This document shows, piece after piece, positions 1 through 7,974 of a stretch of 64,000 bases of DNA. Positions within the stretch are counted from its first letter, which is position 1. Every line of letters begins with the position of its first letter. The stretch comes from Bacteroidales bacterium (lineage in GTDB: Bacteria; Bacteroidota; Bacteroidia; Bacteroidales; ML635J-15), in assembly GCA_017551515.1 (NCBI GenBank), contig JAFZLK010000022.1, forward strand, positions 1-64,000, given 5' to 3'. The notes below the pieces were generated by a model. That model was given only the letters and a program-made list of their open reading frames with translations, was not told where the DNA came from and did not search any database. The translations under genes and the position numbers were made by a program.

Positions 1-68
1 TGGCATCCTGTCATAGCAAACGCCAAGCATACAGCTATCAGTGTAAAAGCAAATAAATTTCTAATCAT
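1..68 (-). CDS. Lipoprotein, N-terminal fragment (runs off left edge)
   Basis: Reading the minus strand from an ATG at 66-68 gives 22 codons without a stop before the window ends. They encode a short basic start, a hydrophobic stretch and a lipobox ending AMTGC, with the modified cysteine at residue 22. This is a typical signal peptidase II leader, so the product is very likely an outer-membrane or periplasmic lipoprotein. It lies downstream of, and on the same strand as, the InlB-repeat lipoprotein. The mature part is outside the window, so its function cannot be told. Confidence 0.6.
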   Translation of the reverse strand, partial: MIRNLFAFTLIAVCLAFAMTGC

Positions 69-153
69 ATAATTCTTTGCCGGTTATATCCCATCGGCAC
101 ATCGGTCTAATAAACATAAATCTATTGCTATAAACTATCTTATATAATTTGTT

Positions 154-813
154 TTAGTCTCCAGTTGGTGGTGTCCAGCGTTTTATTTGAAATCCCATAT
201 TTGCAAACCGAACACTATCACTTTCATACATTCCTGGAACATACGGATGCCCCTCTGGTACTTGAGCACCACCCTCAGGGGCAACAATTATCGTTCCAAA
301 TCCACGAACCTTGTTTGATATATCAAAACGTGGTTGTAAACTATCACAAAATGCACGCATTTCACCAGGCAGACGATACGTAACATCGCTATATTCATCT
401 GGTAAATTCAAAAATACAAACTTCACATCTTCCTGCGCCGTATATTTTCTAACCGTATCTTTTGATGGGAAATGCCACCAATCCCAATCAATGGTGATTT
501 CCTTGGTTTGTTTTATCCATTGTGCGTACAAGGTCATATCGGCGGTGGCTGTTATGGTCTGTCCATCAGTGTAACTTGCACCACTGCCACCCTGCACGGT
601 GTTCCAGCCTGTAAAGGTGTAACTATCGTAGGTAAACGCATTGCGTGTGAGCGCCTGTGCTTCTCCTTCAGTGAAGGTCTGGGCTTCCATTGTACCAGCT
701 CCTCCATTCGCATTGAAAGTAACCGTGTAGGTTTCCGTCTTCTTGCAACCACTAATTGCCATCATCCCAACTACGGAAACGATTGCGAACAATAAGAATA
801 AATTTTTCTTCAT
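154..813 (-). CDS. Lipoprotein with one InlB B-repeat
   Basis: 219 residues when started at the ATG at 811-813; the frame stays open further upstream, but only this start puts a signal sequence at the N terminus. The leader ends in a lipobox ISGC with Cys23. Residues ~28-97 form one Listeria-Bacteroides repeat (InlB B-repeat): YTVTFNANGG at the start, FTGWNT in the middle, and LYAQW at the end. The remaining ~120 residues match nothing I recognise; they contain WDWWHFPSKD and end in a Pro/Thr tail. Such repeats occur in exposed Bacteroidetes surface proteins. Binding partner unknown. Confidence 0.75.
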   Translation of the reverse strand: MKKNLFLLFAIVSVVGMMAISGCKKTETYTVTFNANGGAGTMEAQTFTEGEAQALTRNAFTYDSYTFTGWNTVQGGSGASYTDGQTITATADMTLYAQWIKQTKEITIDWDWWHFPSKDTVRKYTAQEDVKFVFLNLPDEYSDVTYRLPGEMRAFCDSLQPRFDISNKVRGFGTIIVAPEGGAQVPEGHPYVPGMYESDSVRFANMGFQIKRWTPPTGD

Positions 814-1150
814 TGTAACTATAATTTTCTCCGCCCACCAGCACCTAACGAGCAAATTCAACCAATAAAGAAGCGTGGCACTGATATACCACTTCTTTTC
901 GTGGAGGTCGTGAGATTTACCTTTAATGGAAGAAATAGCAAATAGTCCACGCATAACGCGCAAAACCATTATACCATCTTGCCATTGTTAGAAATTTCTC
1001 ACGTTTCCGCGAACAAGACGAGCATAACGCTTCGTTTTTCAATATACACGGCTTGGCGAACCAAACCGAGGGCAAATATAAGGAATGGGAATGGAATGGC
1101 AAAATTTATTTTTAGAACACTCACAATCAACTAAAAATAAGTAAATTACA
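814..1150. other. Non-coding spacer
   Basis: About 340 bases between the divergent InlB-repeat lipoprotein and the first ATPase module. I see no convincing gene, RNA or hairpin here; AT content rises toward 1150, where the ATPase palindrome begins. Confidence 0.5.
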
Positions 1151-1197
1151 AAAAATAGTACAAATTTACGATTGAATCGAAAAATTGTACTATTTTT
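1151..1197. repeat. Palindromic repeat upstream of ATPase (copy 1), overlaps promoter
   Basis: Two 22-base arms (1151-1172 and 1176-1197) separated by TGA match in 20 of 22 positions, so the site is a long imperfect palindrome. Its core (1156-1190, from TAGTACAAATTTACG to AATTGTAC) recurs in the same orientation at 2371-2406, just past the ATPase stop codon. The right arm runs into TATTTTTG (1191-1198), a good Bacteroidetes -7 box placed 20 bases before the ATPase ATG, so the palindrome sits where an operator would. Either an autoregulatory site or the end of a mobile unit. Confidence 0.8.
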
Positions 1198-1198
1198 G
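1191..1198 (+). promoter_or_regulatory. -7 box of the DUF4143 ATPase promoter
   Basis: TATTTTTG fits the Bacteroidetes TAnnTTTG consensus; the predicted start of transcription is near 1205 and translation begins at 1218. The -33 position falls inside the palindrome 1151-1197. Confidence 0.5.
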
Positions 1199-1217
1199 CC
1201 ATCAAAAATAAAACTAT

Positions 1218-2366
1218 ATGATTGACAGGACAATAACACCGAAACTGAAGCACTTTATGAAACTATACCCCATAGTGCTACTCACCGGACCAAGGCAGTC
1301 GGGAAAATCCACTTTGCTAAAAAATGTTTTTCCAGACTACAACTATGTGTCTTTAGAAGATTTGGACGAAAGGAACTATGCGGCAACCGACCCACGCGGA
1401 TTTATAGCGGCACATCCTGACAAAACAATAATTGATGAAGCACAACTTGTCCCTTCAATATTTTCCTACCTGCAAACCCACATAGACAAGGAACAACGCG
1501 AAGGAATGTTCATCTTGTCCGGTTCCCAAAACTTCCTGCTAATGGAGAGAATTTCACAATCGTTAGCAGGGCGAGTTGCAATACTCGAACTTCTGCCGTT
1601 TTCGCGCAACGAACTGAAAACTGCGAACTTGCTTCCAACCAATGTATGGCAGGAAATCTTCAACGGTGGCTATCCGCGACTGCACGACAAACAAATGCAC
1701 CCAACAGAGTTTTACCCATATTACATAAGGACTTACATAGAACGCGATGTGCGACAATTGAAAAACATATCCGACCTAAGTCTTTTTACTAAGTTTATAA
1801 AACTGTGCGCGGGTCGCATCGGTCAACTATTGAATTATTCATCAATAGCCAACGACTGCGGAATCTCCGTTTCCACTGCACAGGCATGGCTTAGCATCCT
1901 AGAAACCAGTTACATTATATATCTGCTTCGCCCCGACTACAACAATTTTTCGAAACGGCTCGTAAAATCTCCAAAATTGTATTTCCACGATACAGGACTA
2001 GCCTGCTCGCTACTTGAAATCAAGGAAGCCAACCAACTCGAAAACCACTATCTCAACGGTGGACTATTTGAAAATTATGTCATAAATCAATTTTTGAAAG
2101 CCTCGTACAACAACGGAAAAGAACCGCAACTATCATTCTGGCGCGACAACAAAGGAAATGAAATCGACCTTATCGACAATAATGGAGAAAAACAATGTGC
2201 ATACGAAATTAAATCGGCAAAAACTTTCTCAACAGACTTCACGAAAGGCCTGCATTACTGGACAAAACTATCATCGGCAGACAGTTCTCAATGCAATATA
2301 GTTTATGCTGGTGAAAAAACAATGCAAATGAGTGATTGCAAACTATTGACATTAAATGAGATATAA
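1218..2366 (+). CDS. AAA ATPase with DUF4143 C-terminal domain
   Basis: 382 residues, a normal length for the AAA_14 + DUF4143 family. Walker A GPRQSGKST is at residues 24-32, Walker B TIIDEAQ at ~70-75 and a sensor-like FILSGSQ at ~98-104. The C-terminal domain holds a conserved LFENYV (~283-288), then NEIDL (D317) and YEIKSAK (E330, K332), which together look like the D...ExK signature of PD-(D/E)XK nuclease folds. Role unknown; members are scattered and often multi-copy in Bacteroidetes and archaea, suggesting mobility or a cell-cell or defence function. The gene stands alone, bracketed by direct copies of one palindrome (1151-1197 and 2371-2406). Confidence 0.88.
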   Translation: MIDRTITPKLKHFMKLYPIVLLTGPRQSGKSTLLKNVFPDYNYVSLEDLDERNYAATDPRGFIAAHPDKTIIDEAQLVPSIFSYLQTHIDKEQREGMFILSGSQNFLLMERISQSLAGRVAILELLPFSRNELKTANLLPTNVWQEIFNGGYPRLHDKQMHPTEFYPYYIRTYIERDVRQLKNISDLSLFTKFIKLCAGRIGQLLNYSSIANDCGISVSTAQAWLSILETSYIIYLLRPDYNNFSKRLVKSPKLYFHDTGLACSLLEIKEANQLENHYLNGGLFENYVINQFLKASYNNGKEPQLSFWRDNKGNEIDLIDNNGEKQCAYEIKSAKTFSTDFTKGLHYWTKLSSADSSQCNIVYAGEKTMQMSDCKLLTLNEI

Positions 2367-2370
2367 AATT

Positions 2371-2406
2371 TAGTACAAATTTACGATTGAATCGAAAAAA
2401 TTGTAC
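2371..2406. repeat. Palindromic repeat downstream of ATPase (copy 2)
   Basis: Begins 4 bases after the TAA stop codon of the DUF4143 ATPase and repeats the 35-base core found at 1156-1190 with a single extra A (six-A run instead of five). Same orientation as copy 1, so the ATPase gene lies between direct repeats. Confidence 0.85.
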
Positions 2407-2457
2407 CGTATTACCAAAATGCTTTGATTATAAACAAATTAAAATAGAAATGTATTT

Positions 2458-2545
2458 AAATTTCGGTGTCAGACCATAAAACATCAAAACAAATTTTAGT
2501 GTCAGACTATAAAATGGCAAAATAAATTTCGGTGTGGGACTATAA
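2458..2545. repeat. Degenerate 33-34 bp tandem repeat
   Basis: Two and a half units begin at 2458, 2491 and 2525. Each starts AAATTT, carries (C/T)GGTGTCAGAC or a close variant and continues with (C/T)ATAA. The third unit is truncated and reads GTGTGGGAC. Non-coding, no known family recognised. Confidence 0.6.
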
Positions 2546-2563
2546 TTTGTTGTCTAATTTGTT

Positions 2564-2759
2564 GTCTGGATTTGTAATCCAGACTATATGAATATTAGGA
2601 TTTATAATCCGTATTTATATGACATTCAAATTATTCGCTTTTATTTACGCATTGCAAATGCTGATATTCAATTCATTCGGATTGCAAATCCGAATGAACG
2701 ACGACGACGGTGGTTATATTTACAAATGTAGGGTCAGGTTTCAAACCTGACCCTACATT
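2564..2759. repeat. Cluster of short perfect palindromes (REP-like)
   Basis: Four hairpins follow one another in non-coding DNA: 9-bp arms GTCTGGATT/AATCCAGAC at 2564-2584; GGATT-TAT-AATCC at 2598-2610; 12-bp arms TTCATTCGGATT/AATCCGAATGAA around GCA at 2672-2698; and 17-bp arms around a single C at 2725-2759. The shared GGATT...AATCC core resembles repetitive extragenic palindromes common in Bacteroidetes. No RAYT transposase is visible nearby. The last one could also serve as a terminator or barrier. Confidence 0.7.
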
Positions 2760-2841
2760 GTAACACCAACACGCATTCATTATCAATTTGGTATGTAAAA
2801 ATGCTCGGGTATAACATTGTATTCGTCCCACAGATTATCCC

Positions 2842-3600
2842 TTAGGAATCGTACCCAAACCCCATCTTTCCCCGAACAACAACATCGTTTTTCTGTATCA
2901 TCTCAATTATCCGTCCGGCATTGTCGATTGTTTCGATTGCCTTTTGTAAGTCGCTGTGCTTTATTGCAATGTCAATCTGCTGTTTTCCGTCCTTGAAGTT
3001 GGCAAATATGTGCGACACAATCTTCTTATGCTCAAAACTTAAATTCTCGACACCATAAGACTTAAGTCTTTGCTTTGCAATAGTTTCAATGGAAGTTACG
3101 GTTACAGAACGAGCCTTCTCCTTCTTCTCCCGCGCAAATATCACCTCGGCAATCGTCTTTTTCATCTTCTGCTCCATTTCCTGCTTCAAGACTTCAAACT
3201 TATCCAATGCCTTGGGCGATTCTTCGTTTGCACACTTCAAAAACTCAAAAAACTTTTCATCGGAACACTTGACTTCCACATAATAATTCGCCAGACACGG
3301 TGCTGTAAATCTCACAATATATGTATCCCAAAAGAAACGGACATGCACCTTAACTGAAATATTACTCAACTTTACACTCAATACATCACCATTCAAGATA
3401 ATGTCATCTTTAGGAATATTTTGCCATATAAGGAAACTGTTGAGTTTGGAAACAGAAGCCTTAGAATCACCATATTTCTGATAGTATTTTCTCGCCAATC
3501 CCGCCATGTAACTCACAAAGAAAGTTGACTTCAAATCTTCCTCAGAAGCCCCCTTTTTCAGCATTGAGACATATTCCTTTATCAATTTCTCGTCAAACAT
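2842..3600 (-). CDS. Hypothetical protein
   Basis: 252 residues from the ATG at 3598-3600 (MFDEKLIKEY); an upstream TTG in the same frame is less likely because it falls in the terminator tail of the neighbouring gene. No signal peptide or membrane segment. The N-terminal half looks alpha/beta, the middle (~120-165) is charged and helical with several Lys/Glu runs, and the C terminus is again helical. I do not recognise a family. It is separated from the peptidase gene upstream by a strong terminator, so it probably has its own transcription start within or just after that hairpin. Confidence 0.6.
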   Translation of the reverse strand: MFDEKLIKEYVSMLKKGASEEDLKSTFFVSYMAGLARKYYQKYGDSKASVSKLNSFLIWQNIPKDDIILNGDVLSVKLSNISVKVHVRFFWDTYIVRFTAPCLANYYVEVKCSDEKFFEFLKCANEESPKALDKFEVLKQEMEQKMKKTIAEVIFAREKKEKARSVTVTSIETIAKQRLKSYGVENLSFEHKKIVSHIFANFKDGKQQIDIAIKHSDLQKAIETIDNAGRIIEMIQKNDVVVRGKMGFGYDS

Positions 3601-3616
3601 TCCAACTTTTTTCAAA

Positions 3617-3652
3617 AAAACCGTCCCGACTTTTAAAATCAGGACGGTTGAA
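3617..3652 (-). terminator. Rho-independent terminator of the M13 peptidase gene
   Basis: On the minus strand AACCGTCCTGA pairs with TCGGGACGGTT across a short AT-rich loop and is followed by seven T residues. It lies ~35 bases after the stop codon at 3686. Confidence 0.85.
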
Positions 3653-3685
3653 TAACAATAACCTTATAAAACTTTACTAATTATA

Positions 3686-5722
3686 TTACCAAATCTTTGC
3701 CCATTCGGATTCGGGGATGTACATTGCATCGCCTTCCTTTATTCCAAATGCCTTGTGGAAATCGTCAATGCCAATCAACTGACCGTTTACTCTCCACTTG
3801 CCGAGCGAATGAACATCTTCCTTTGTGCGACGGATAATTTCCTCATCGCGGATATTGTTAGCCCATACCTTTGCGTATGAGAGATAGAAACGCTGTTCGG
3901 GAGTGAAACCGTTGATTGTCGGCTGTTCCTTGCCTTCGGATGCCTTCTTGAATGCATCGAACGAAATCTTCAATCCTCCGTAGTCGGCAATGTTTTCACC
4001 AAGCGAAAGTTCGCCGTTTGCATGGAGAGTATCAAGAACTACGATTGCGCTATATCTGTCAGTCAACACCTTTGCCCTTTCGTTAAACTTAGCGGCATCT
4101 TCTTCTGTCCACCAACAAGCGAGGTTACCGTCCTTGTCGAAGTTACGACCTTGGTCATCGAATCCGTGAGTCATCTCGTGTCCGATAACAACACCAATTG
4201 CGCCATAATTTACAGCATCATCAGCATCCATATAGAAGAACGGCGGCTGAAGAATACCTGCAGGGAAGCAGATTTCGTTGGTGTTGGGGCTATAATATGC
4301 ATTAACGGTCTGTGGGTTCATCAACCATTCGGTCTTGTCAACCGGCTTGCCAATCTTGCTAACCATGTCATCGAACTCGAACTCGTTGCATCTCATTACA
4401 TTAGCATAGTATGAATCTTCCTTCAACAAAAGTTTAGAATAGTCTTTCCACTTGTCAGGATAACCGATTTTTACAGTGATAGCAGCAAGTTTTTCCAATG
4501 CCTTTGCCTTGGTTTCCTCGCTCATCCAATCAAGATTCTTGATTCTTTCGCCGAAAGCCGAACGCAAATTCTCTACAAGGGTAACCATGCGCTCCTTTGC
4601 CTCGGGCGGGAAATACTTCTGTACGAAAATTTCGCCTACTAATTCGCCAAGATTGCCGTTTACAACCCTTACAACTCGTTTCCATCTGTCCTGCTGAACA
4701 GGAACGCCCGACAAAGTCTTGCCGTAGAACTCGAAGTTCTGCTTGTTAAGGTCTTCGCTCAAATACGATGCCGATGAATTAACGACATTCCATTTCAAAT
4801 ACTGCTTAAGGTTGTCAAGCGACTGTTTTTCAATTATATCGGAAACACCTGCCAAGAACAAAGGCTGGCATACATTGATGTTTTCCTTTACTGTAATGCC
4901 TTCAAGTTCCAAATATTTTGCAATATCGAAGTTCGGAGACTTTGCAGACATTTCCTCGACGGTCATCTTGTTTGTTGTCTTAAACGGGTCACGCTCCTCG
5001 ATGCTTCCCATTGAAACATTAGCAAGTTGATCCTCAATGTCGAAAACATTCTTTGCAGCGGTCTTAGCATCTTCCTCTGAATAGCCAATCAAAGCAAACA
5101 TCTTTCCAACATGCTCAACATACTGCTGACGAATCAAATCTTCTCTTTCGCCCTTGTCGGTATAGTATTCCTTGTTTGCAAGACCAAGTCCGCTCTGATA
5201 ATACCACGGAATATTAAGGTCGCTGTTTTCGGGGTCGCTTGTACCGAAAATGCCGAAGAAAGCGGAAACACCCTGACGGTGCATCTTGGCTACCAAGTCA
5301 ACAATCTGAGCCTTGTCGGTCATCGCATCAATTTCGTCAAGCATAGGCTTTATAGGCGAAATGCCATCTGCGTTGAGTTTTGCCTCGTCCATACCAAGGT
5401 TGTACAGAGTAGCGATTTTCCACTCGGTGGAATTTTCCTCGTTCTGCTGTTTTGCCAAATCCTGAATAAGAGTATTAACCTTCTTGTCGGTTTCCTCACC
5501 AAGAATGTCGAACGAGCCATAGCGCGACTTGTCGTTTGGCAACGGATTATTCTTCTGCCATCCACCTGTTGCGTAAGCGTAAAAATCAGCCGATGCCGAT
5601 ACGGTGGTATCAAGGTCGGCCATGTTCAAAGCCTTGTCTTCCATACTTTGATTCTGATTTGAGTTACATGCAGTAAGACCGAAAGCCAGTCCGCATGCCA
5701 TTAGTTTTAGTATTGATTTCAT
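3686..5722 (-). CDS. pepO: M13 family metallopeptidase (neprilysin/PepO-like), lipoprotein
   Basis: 678 residues, the usual M13 length. The start is set at the ATG 5720-5722, which gives a lipoprotein leader with lipobox LTAC and Cys19; the frame also extends upstream to a TTG overlapping plsY. The zinc site HEMTH is at residues 515-519 and the third ligand is Glu576 in GENIADYGG, followed by the M13 C-terminal motif region. It should cleave short peptides at the cell surface or in the periplasm. Located directly downstream of plsY (22-base gap) on the same strand, and closed by the hairpin at 3617-3652. Confidence 0.93.
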   Translation of the reverse strand: MKSILKLMACGLAFGLTACNSNQNQSMEDKALNMADLDTTVSASADFYAYATGGWQKNNPLPNDKSRYGSFDILGEETDKKVNTLIQDLAKQQNEENSTEWKIATLYNLGMDEAKLNADGISPIKPMLDEIDAMTDKAQIVDLVAKMHRQGVSAFFGIFGTSDPENSDLNIPWYYQSGLGLANKEYYTDKGEREDLIRQQYVEHVGKMFALIGYSEEDAKTAAKNVFDIEDQLANVSMGSIEERDPFKTTNKMTVEEMSAKSPNFDIAKYLELEGITVKENINVCQPLFLAGVSDIIEKQSLDNLKQYLKWNVVNSSASYLSEDLNKQNFEFYGKTLSGVPVQQDRWKRVVRVVNGNLGELVGEIFVQKYFPPEAKERMVTLVENLRSAFGERIKNLDWMSEETKAKALEKLAAITVKIGYPDKWKDYSKLLLKEDSYYANVMRCNEFEFDDMVSKIGKPVDKTEWLMNPQTVNAYYSPNTNEICFPAGILQPPFFYMDADDAVNYGAIGVVIGHEMTHGFDDQGRNFDKDGNLACWWTEEDAAKFNERAKVLTDRYSAIVVLDTLHANGELSLGENIADYGGLKISFDAFKKASEGKEQPTINGFTPEQRFYLSYAKVWANNIRDEEIIRRTKEDVHSLGKWRVNGQLIGIDDFHKAFGIKEGDAMYIPESEWAKIW

Positions 5723-5744
5723 CGATAACAATTTTTTTGCAAAG

Positions 5745-6419
5745 TTATTCCTTTTTGCCAATCGTTATCTTTGGTTCCTCGTGGTTTAACAATCTTTTAA
5801 TATTCTTGCGATGTGTGACTATCAATAATATGGCTACAAGTATCGAAAAAACGCTCATTGTAATGCTGTAACCTGCCTCGCGGACAAAGCCCAACACGCA
5901 TACCACAATCGGGAAAGCCACAGCAGCCGACATCGATGACACGGAAACGATTTTTGTAATGAGTACTACAATGATGAATACTCCCAAGCTTATTCCTGCC
6001 GACAGCGGGTCGAGAGCAAGCACAAGACCGAGCATTGATGCAACGCCTTTTCCTCCTTTGAATCCAGAGAAAATCGGGAAAATGTGACCGACAATCGCCA
6101 TCATACCAAACAAAAGCTGGTAAAGGTAGTATGCCTCCGAACCTTTTTCTACAAAGGTTTCGCAATCTGTTGATGCAAAATGATTTAGAATCATAACGAA
6201 GAACATCGTCGGCACAAAACTCTTTATGACATCGGTTATGAAAACAGGAATGGCGCATTTCCAACCAAGTACGCGCAGAACATTGGTGGAACCAGCGTTT
6301 TTGCTTCCGTGTTCGCGTATGTCAATACCGTAGAACCATTTGCCGTACCACAGAGCCGAACTGAACGACCCAATAAGGTAGGCGACAATTGCAAGTAATA
6401 TTATTATAAGTATGTTCAT
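5745..6419 (-). CDS. plsY: Glycerol-3-phosphate acyltransferase PlsY
   Basis: Integral membrane enzyme that transfers the acyl group from acyl-phosphate to glycerol-3-phosphate, the first step of phospholipid synthesis. 224 residues with about five hydrophobic segments. The three family motifs are present: GSKNAGSTN (residues 38-46), GHIFPIFSGFKGGKG (111-125) and a C-terminal loop with RHRKN-like basic residues (THRKNIKR). Slightly long for the family (~200) because of an insertion around residues 80-98. Precedes the M13 peptidase gene on the same strand. Confidence 0.93.
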   Translation of the reverse strand: MNILIIILLAIVAYLIGSFSSALWYGKWFYGIDIREHGSKNAGSTNVLRVLGWKCAIPVFITDVIKSFVPTMFFVMILNHFASTDCETFVEKGSEAYYLYQLLFGMMAIVGHIFPIFSGFKGGKGVASMLGLVLALDPLSAGISLGVFIIVVLITKIVSVSSMSAAVAFPIVVCVLGFVREAGYSITMSVFSILVAILLIVTHRKNIKRLLNHEEPKITIGKKE

Positions 6420-6431
6420 TTTTTATCAAAT

Positions 6432-7280
6432 TTAATCTCTTTTTATTCTGTCCATTAGAATTTCGACACTTGAACTATCCATCTTTGTAAAGGCAAACAT
6501 TTTCTTTCCCAAGTCCTTCAGCGATGCCCCGAAAAGATACATTTCCGAATTGTCGAGAATTAGAAATCTGTCGTGACAATCAGCGAAACGCACCATTTTT
6601 AAGTTACCATATTGATTATTAAACTTATCGGCAGCAAGTTCCAATGCCTTACCTATCGACTTTGTGTAAATAACAACGGAAACTCCATCAGACTTTTCAC
6701 TCATCATAGTAAGCACCGACTCGTCAACATAATTATCTATAAGTATAATGCTTTTCTTTGCCGACTTTATCAGTTTTTGAACCAACGCAAACGCATCATA
6801 GAACTCACCATCCATAAACACATTTTCTGCAATCGGAGTAGCAGACTTTATGAAGAATTGTATTTGCTCATCGTGTTTTGCGACCTTGCGTTCCAATGTT
6901 TCCAGACGATTATTTACAGCATATCCACGCAACAGAAATTCCTTCAGCACACGATTTGCCCACTGACGAAACTCAATGCCTCGCTTGGATTTGACACGAT
7001 AACCGACGGAAATGATTACATCAAGATTGTAGTATTCAACATTGCGTTTTACTAATCTGCCTCCTTCATTTTGAACTGTCGCAAAATTTGCGACAGTTGC
7101 CATTCCAGACAACTCTTCCTTCAATGCATTGCTTATATGCTTTCCAATTGTTTTTATATCTCGACCAAACAATATAGACATCTGCTGGCGATTTAACCAT
7201 ACGGTTTCTTCCTCAAGTCTAACCTCTATGTTTATAGAATTGTCAGGATTATAAAGTACTATTTCTGTTTCGCCTAACAT
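6432..7280 (-). CDS. RhuM-like protein with C-terminal PLD-like domain
   Basis: 282 residues. Residues ~1-115 follow the virulence RhuM family: a helix-turn-helix-like stretch (VWLNRQQMSILFGRDIKTIGKHI, ~27-49, split here as VWLNRQQMS and GRDIKTIGKHI), then EYYNLDVIISVGYRV (82-96) and FRQWANRVLKEFL. Residues ~150-282 resemble a phospholipase-D-like fold, with YVDESVL and HDRFLILD (His236, Arg238, Asp243), i.e. an HxK-type motif with Lys replaced by Arg. Residues 61-69 are encoded by a perfect 25-bp palindrome that recurs in the DNA upstream. Function unknown; family members are common in mobile and defence regions. Lies 12 bases upstream of plsY on the same strand. Confidence 0.75.
   Translation of the reverse strand: MLGETEIVLYNPDNSINIEVRLEEETVWLNRQQMSILFGRDIKTIGKHISNALKEELSGMATVANFATVQNEGGRLVKRNVEYYNLDVIISVGYRVKSKRGIEFRQWANRVLKEFLLRGYAVNNRLETLERKVAKHDEQIQFFIKSATPIAENVFMDGEFYDAFALVQKLIKSAKKSIILIDNYVDESVLTMMSEKSDGVSVVIYTKSIGKALELAADKFNNQYGNLKMVRFADCHDRFLILDNSEMYLFGASLKDLGKKMFAFTKMDSSSVEILMDRIKRD
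7074..7098. repeat. 25-bp palindrome inside the rhuM-like coding sequence
   Basis: Arms AACTGTCGCAAA and TTTGCGACAGTT (12 bp, perfect) flank one central base. In the gene frame it encodes T-V-A-N-F-A-T-V. Because it is palindromic it encodes almost the same peptide on both strands. Confidence 0.9.
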
Positions 7281-7519
7281 AAAAATTCGTTTCTAACTAT
7301 CGCAAATTTTGCGACAGTTGCCATACATAACATTTTACCAACACGTTCCCAAATAGAACTTGCGCATTCTTGACGAACTTGTAAGAAATTCTTACAAGTT
7401 GAAAATATTTCATTTAGAGTTGTCGCAAATTTTGCGACAACTAATCGAACTACCGAGAAATCCTCTGCAGTTAGTAAGCAATACTTACATACTGAAAATA
7501 TTTCCGTTTTGACAGCCAT
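7274..7519 (-). repeat. Array of 25-bp palindromes in one open frame, upstream of the rhuM-like gene
   Basis: An 81-codon open frame holds five 25-bp palindromes (12-bp arms, one centre base) at 7295-7319, 7376-7400, 7418-7442, 7448-7472 and 7469-7493. Arm matches are 11, 12, 12, 9 and 9 of 12. All share outer AACT/AGTT-type ends with a variable inner part and all are read in the same phase, giving T/V-x-x-x-F/C-x-x-V/T octapeptides (TVAKFAIV, TCKNFLQV, VVAKFATT, TAEDFSVV, VCKYCLLT). These resemble the variable segment just after the HTH of RhuM proteins. The frame ends 7 bases inside the rhuM start. It may be a short gene, but a repeat array or a graveyard of gene pieces fits better. Confidence 0.7.
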
Positions 7520-7522
7520 CTA

Positions 7523-7972
7523 CTACTTCATTTTTCTTGTTCTGTCGAGGTCTCGTTTGGTATCACGATCCTTTATGTCTTCGCGCTTGTCGTGAAGTTT
7601 CTTTCCACGAGCAAGAGCAATTTCCATCTTGGCGATTCCAGCCTCGTTGAGAAACAGCGAAATCGGAACAATAGTAAGGCCTTTTTCTGCGACCTTCTTC
7701 TGCAACTTATTCAATTCCTTGCGATTAAGCAACAACTTACGATCTCGCTTGGGGTCGTGGTTGTTGCAAGTGCCAAGCGAGTACTCTGCAATGTGAACCG
7801 ACGTCACCCACAATTCATTCTCCTTGAAAACACAATACGAATCGGTAAAGTTTATCTTTCCATCACGAATCGACTTTATCTCAGTCCCTGTAAGCACAAT
7901 GCCCGCAGTGAATCGCTCGATAAATTCAAACTTGAATGATGCCTTTTTATTTTTATACTCAATTTTTTTCAT
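7523..7972 (-). CDS. smpB: SsrA-binding protein SmpB
   Basis: 149 residues starting at the ATG 7970-7972 (MKKIEYKNKKASF); the frame extends much further upstream but that part is the shadow of the neighbouring membrane-protein gene. SmpB binds tmRNA and brings it to stalled ribosomes for trans-translation. Family signatures: FIERFTAGIVLTGTEIKS, FTDSYC, and the Lys/Arg/Asp-rich tail KKLHDKREDIKDRD that inserts in the empty mRNA channel. Starts 2 bases after the Yip1-family gene ends, so the two are probably co-transcribed. Confidence 0.97.
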   Translation of the reverse strand: MKKIEYKNKKASFKFEFIERFTAGIVLTGTEIKSIRDGKINFTDSYCVFKENELWVTSVHIAEYSLGTCNNHDPKRDRKLLLNRKELNKLQKKVAEKGLTIVPISLFLNEAGIAKMEIALARGKKLHDKREDIKDRDTKRDLDRTRKMK

Positions 7973-7974
7973 TG

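Noticed and set aside
5723-5761. Longer M13 peptidase start
   Set aside because: Starts at TTG and overlaps plsY; the ATG at 5722 gives a standard lipoprotein leader.
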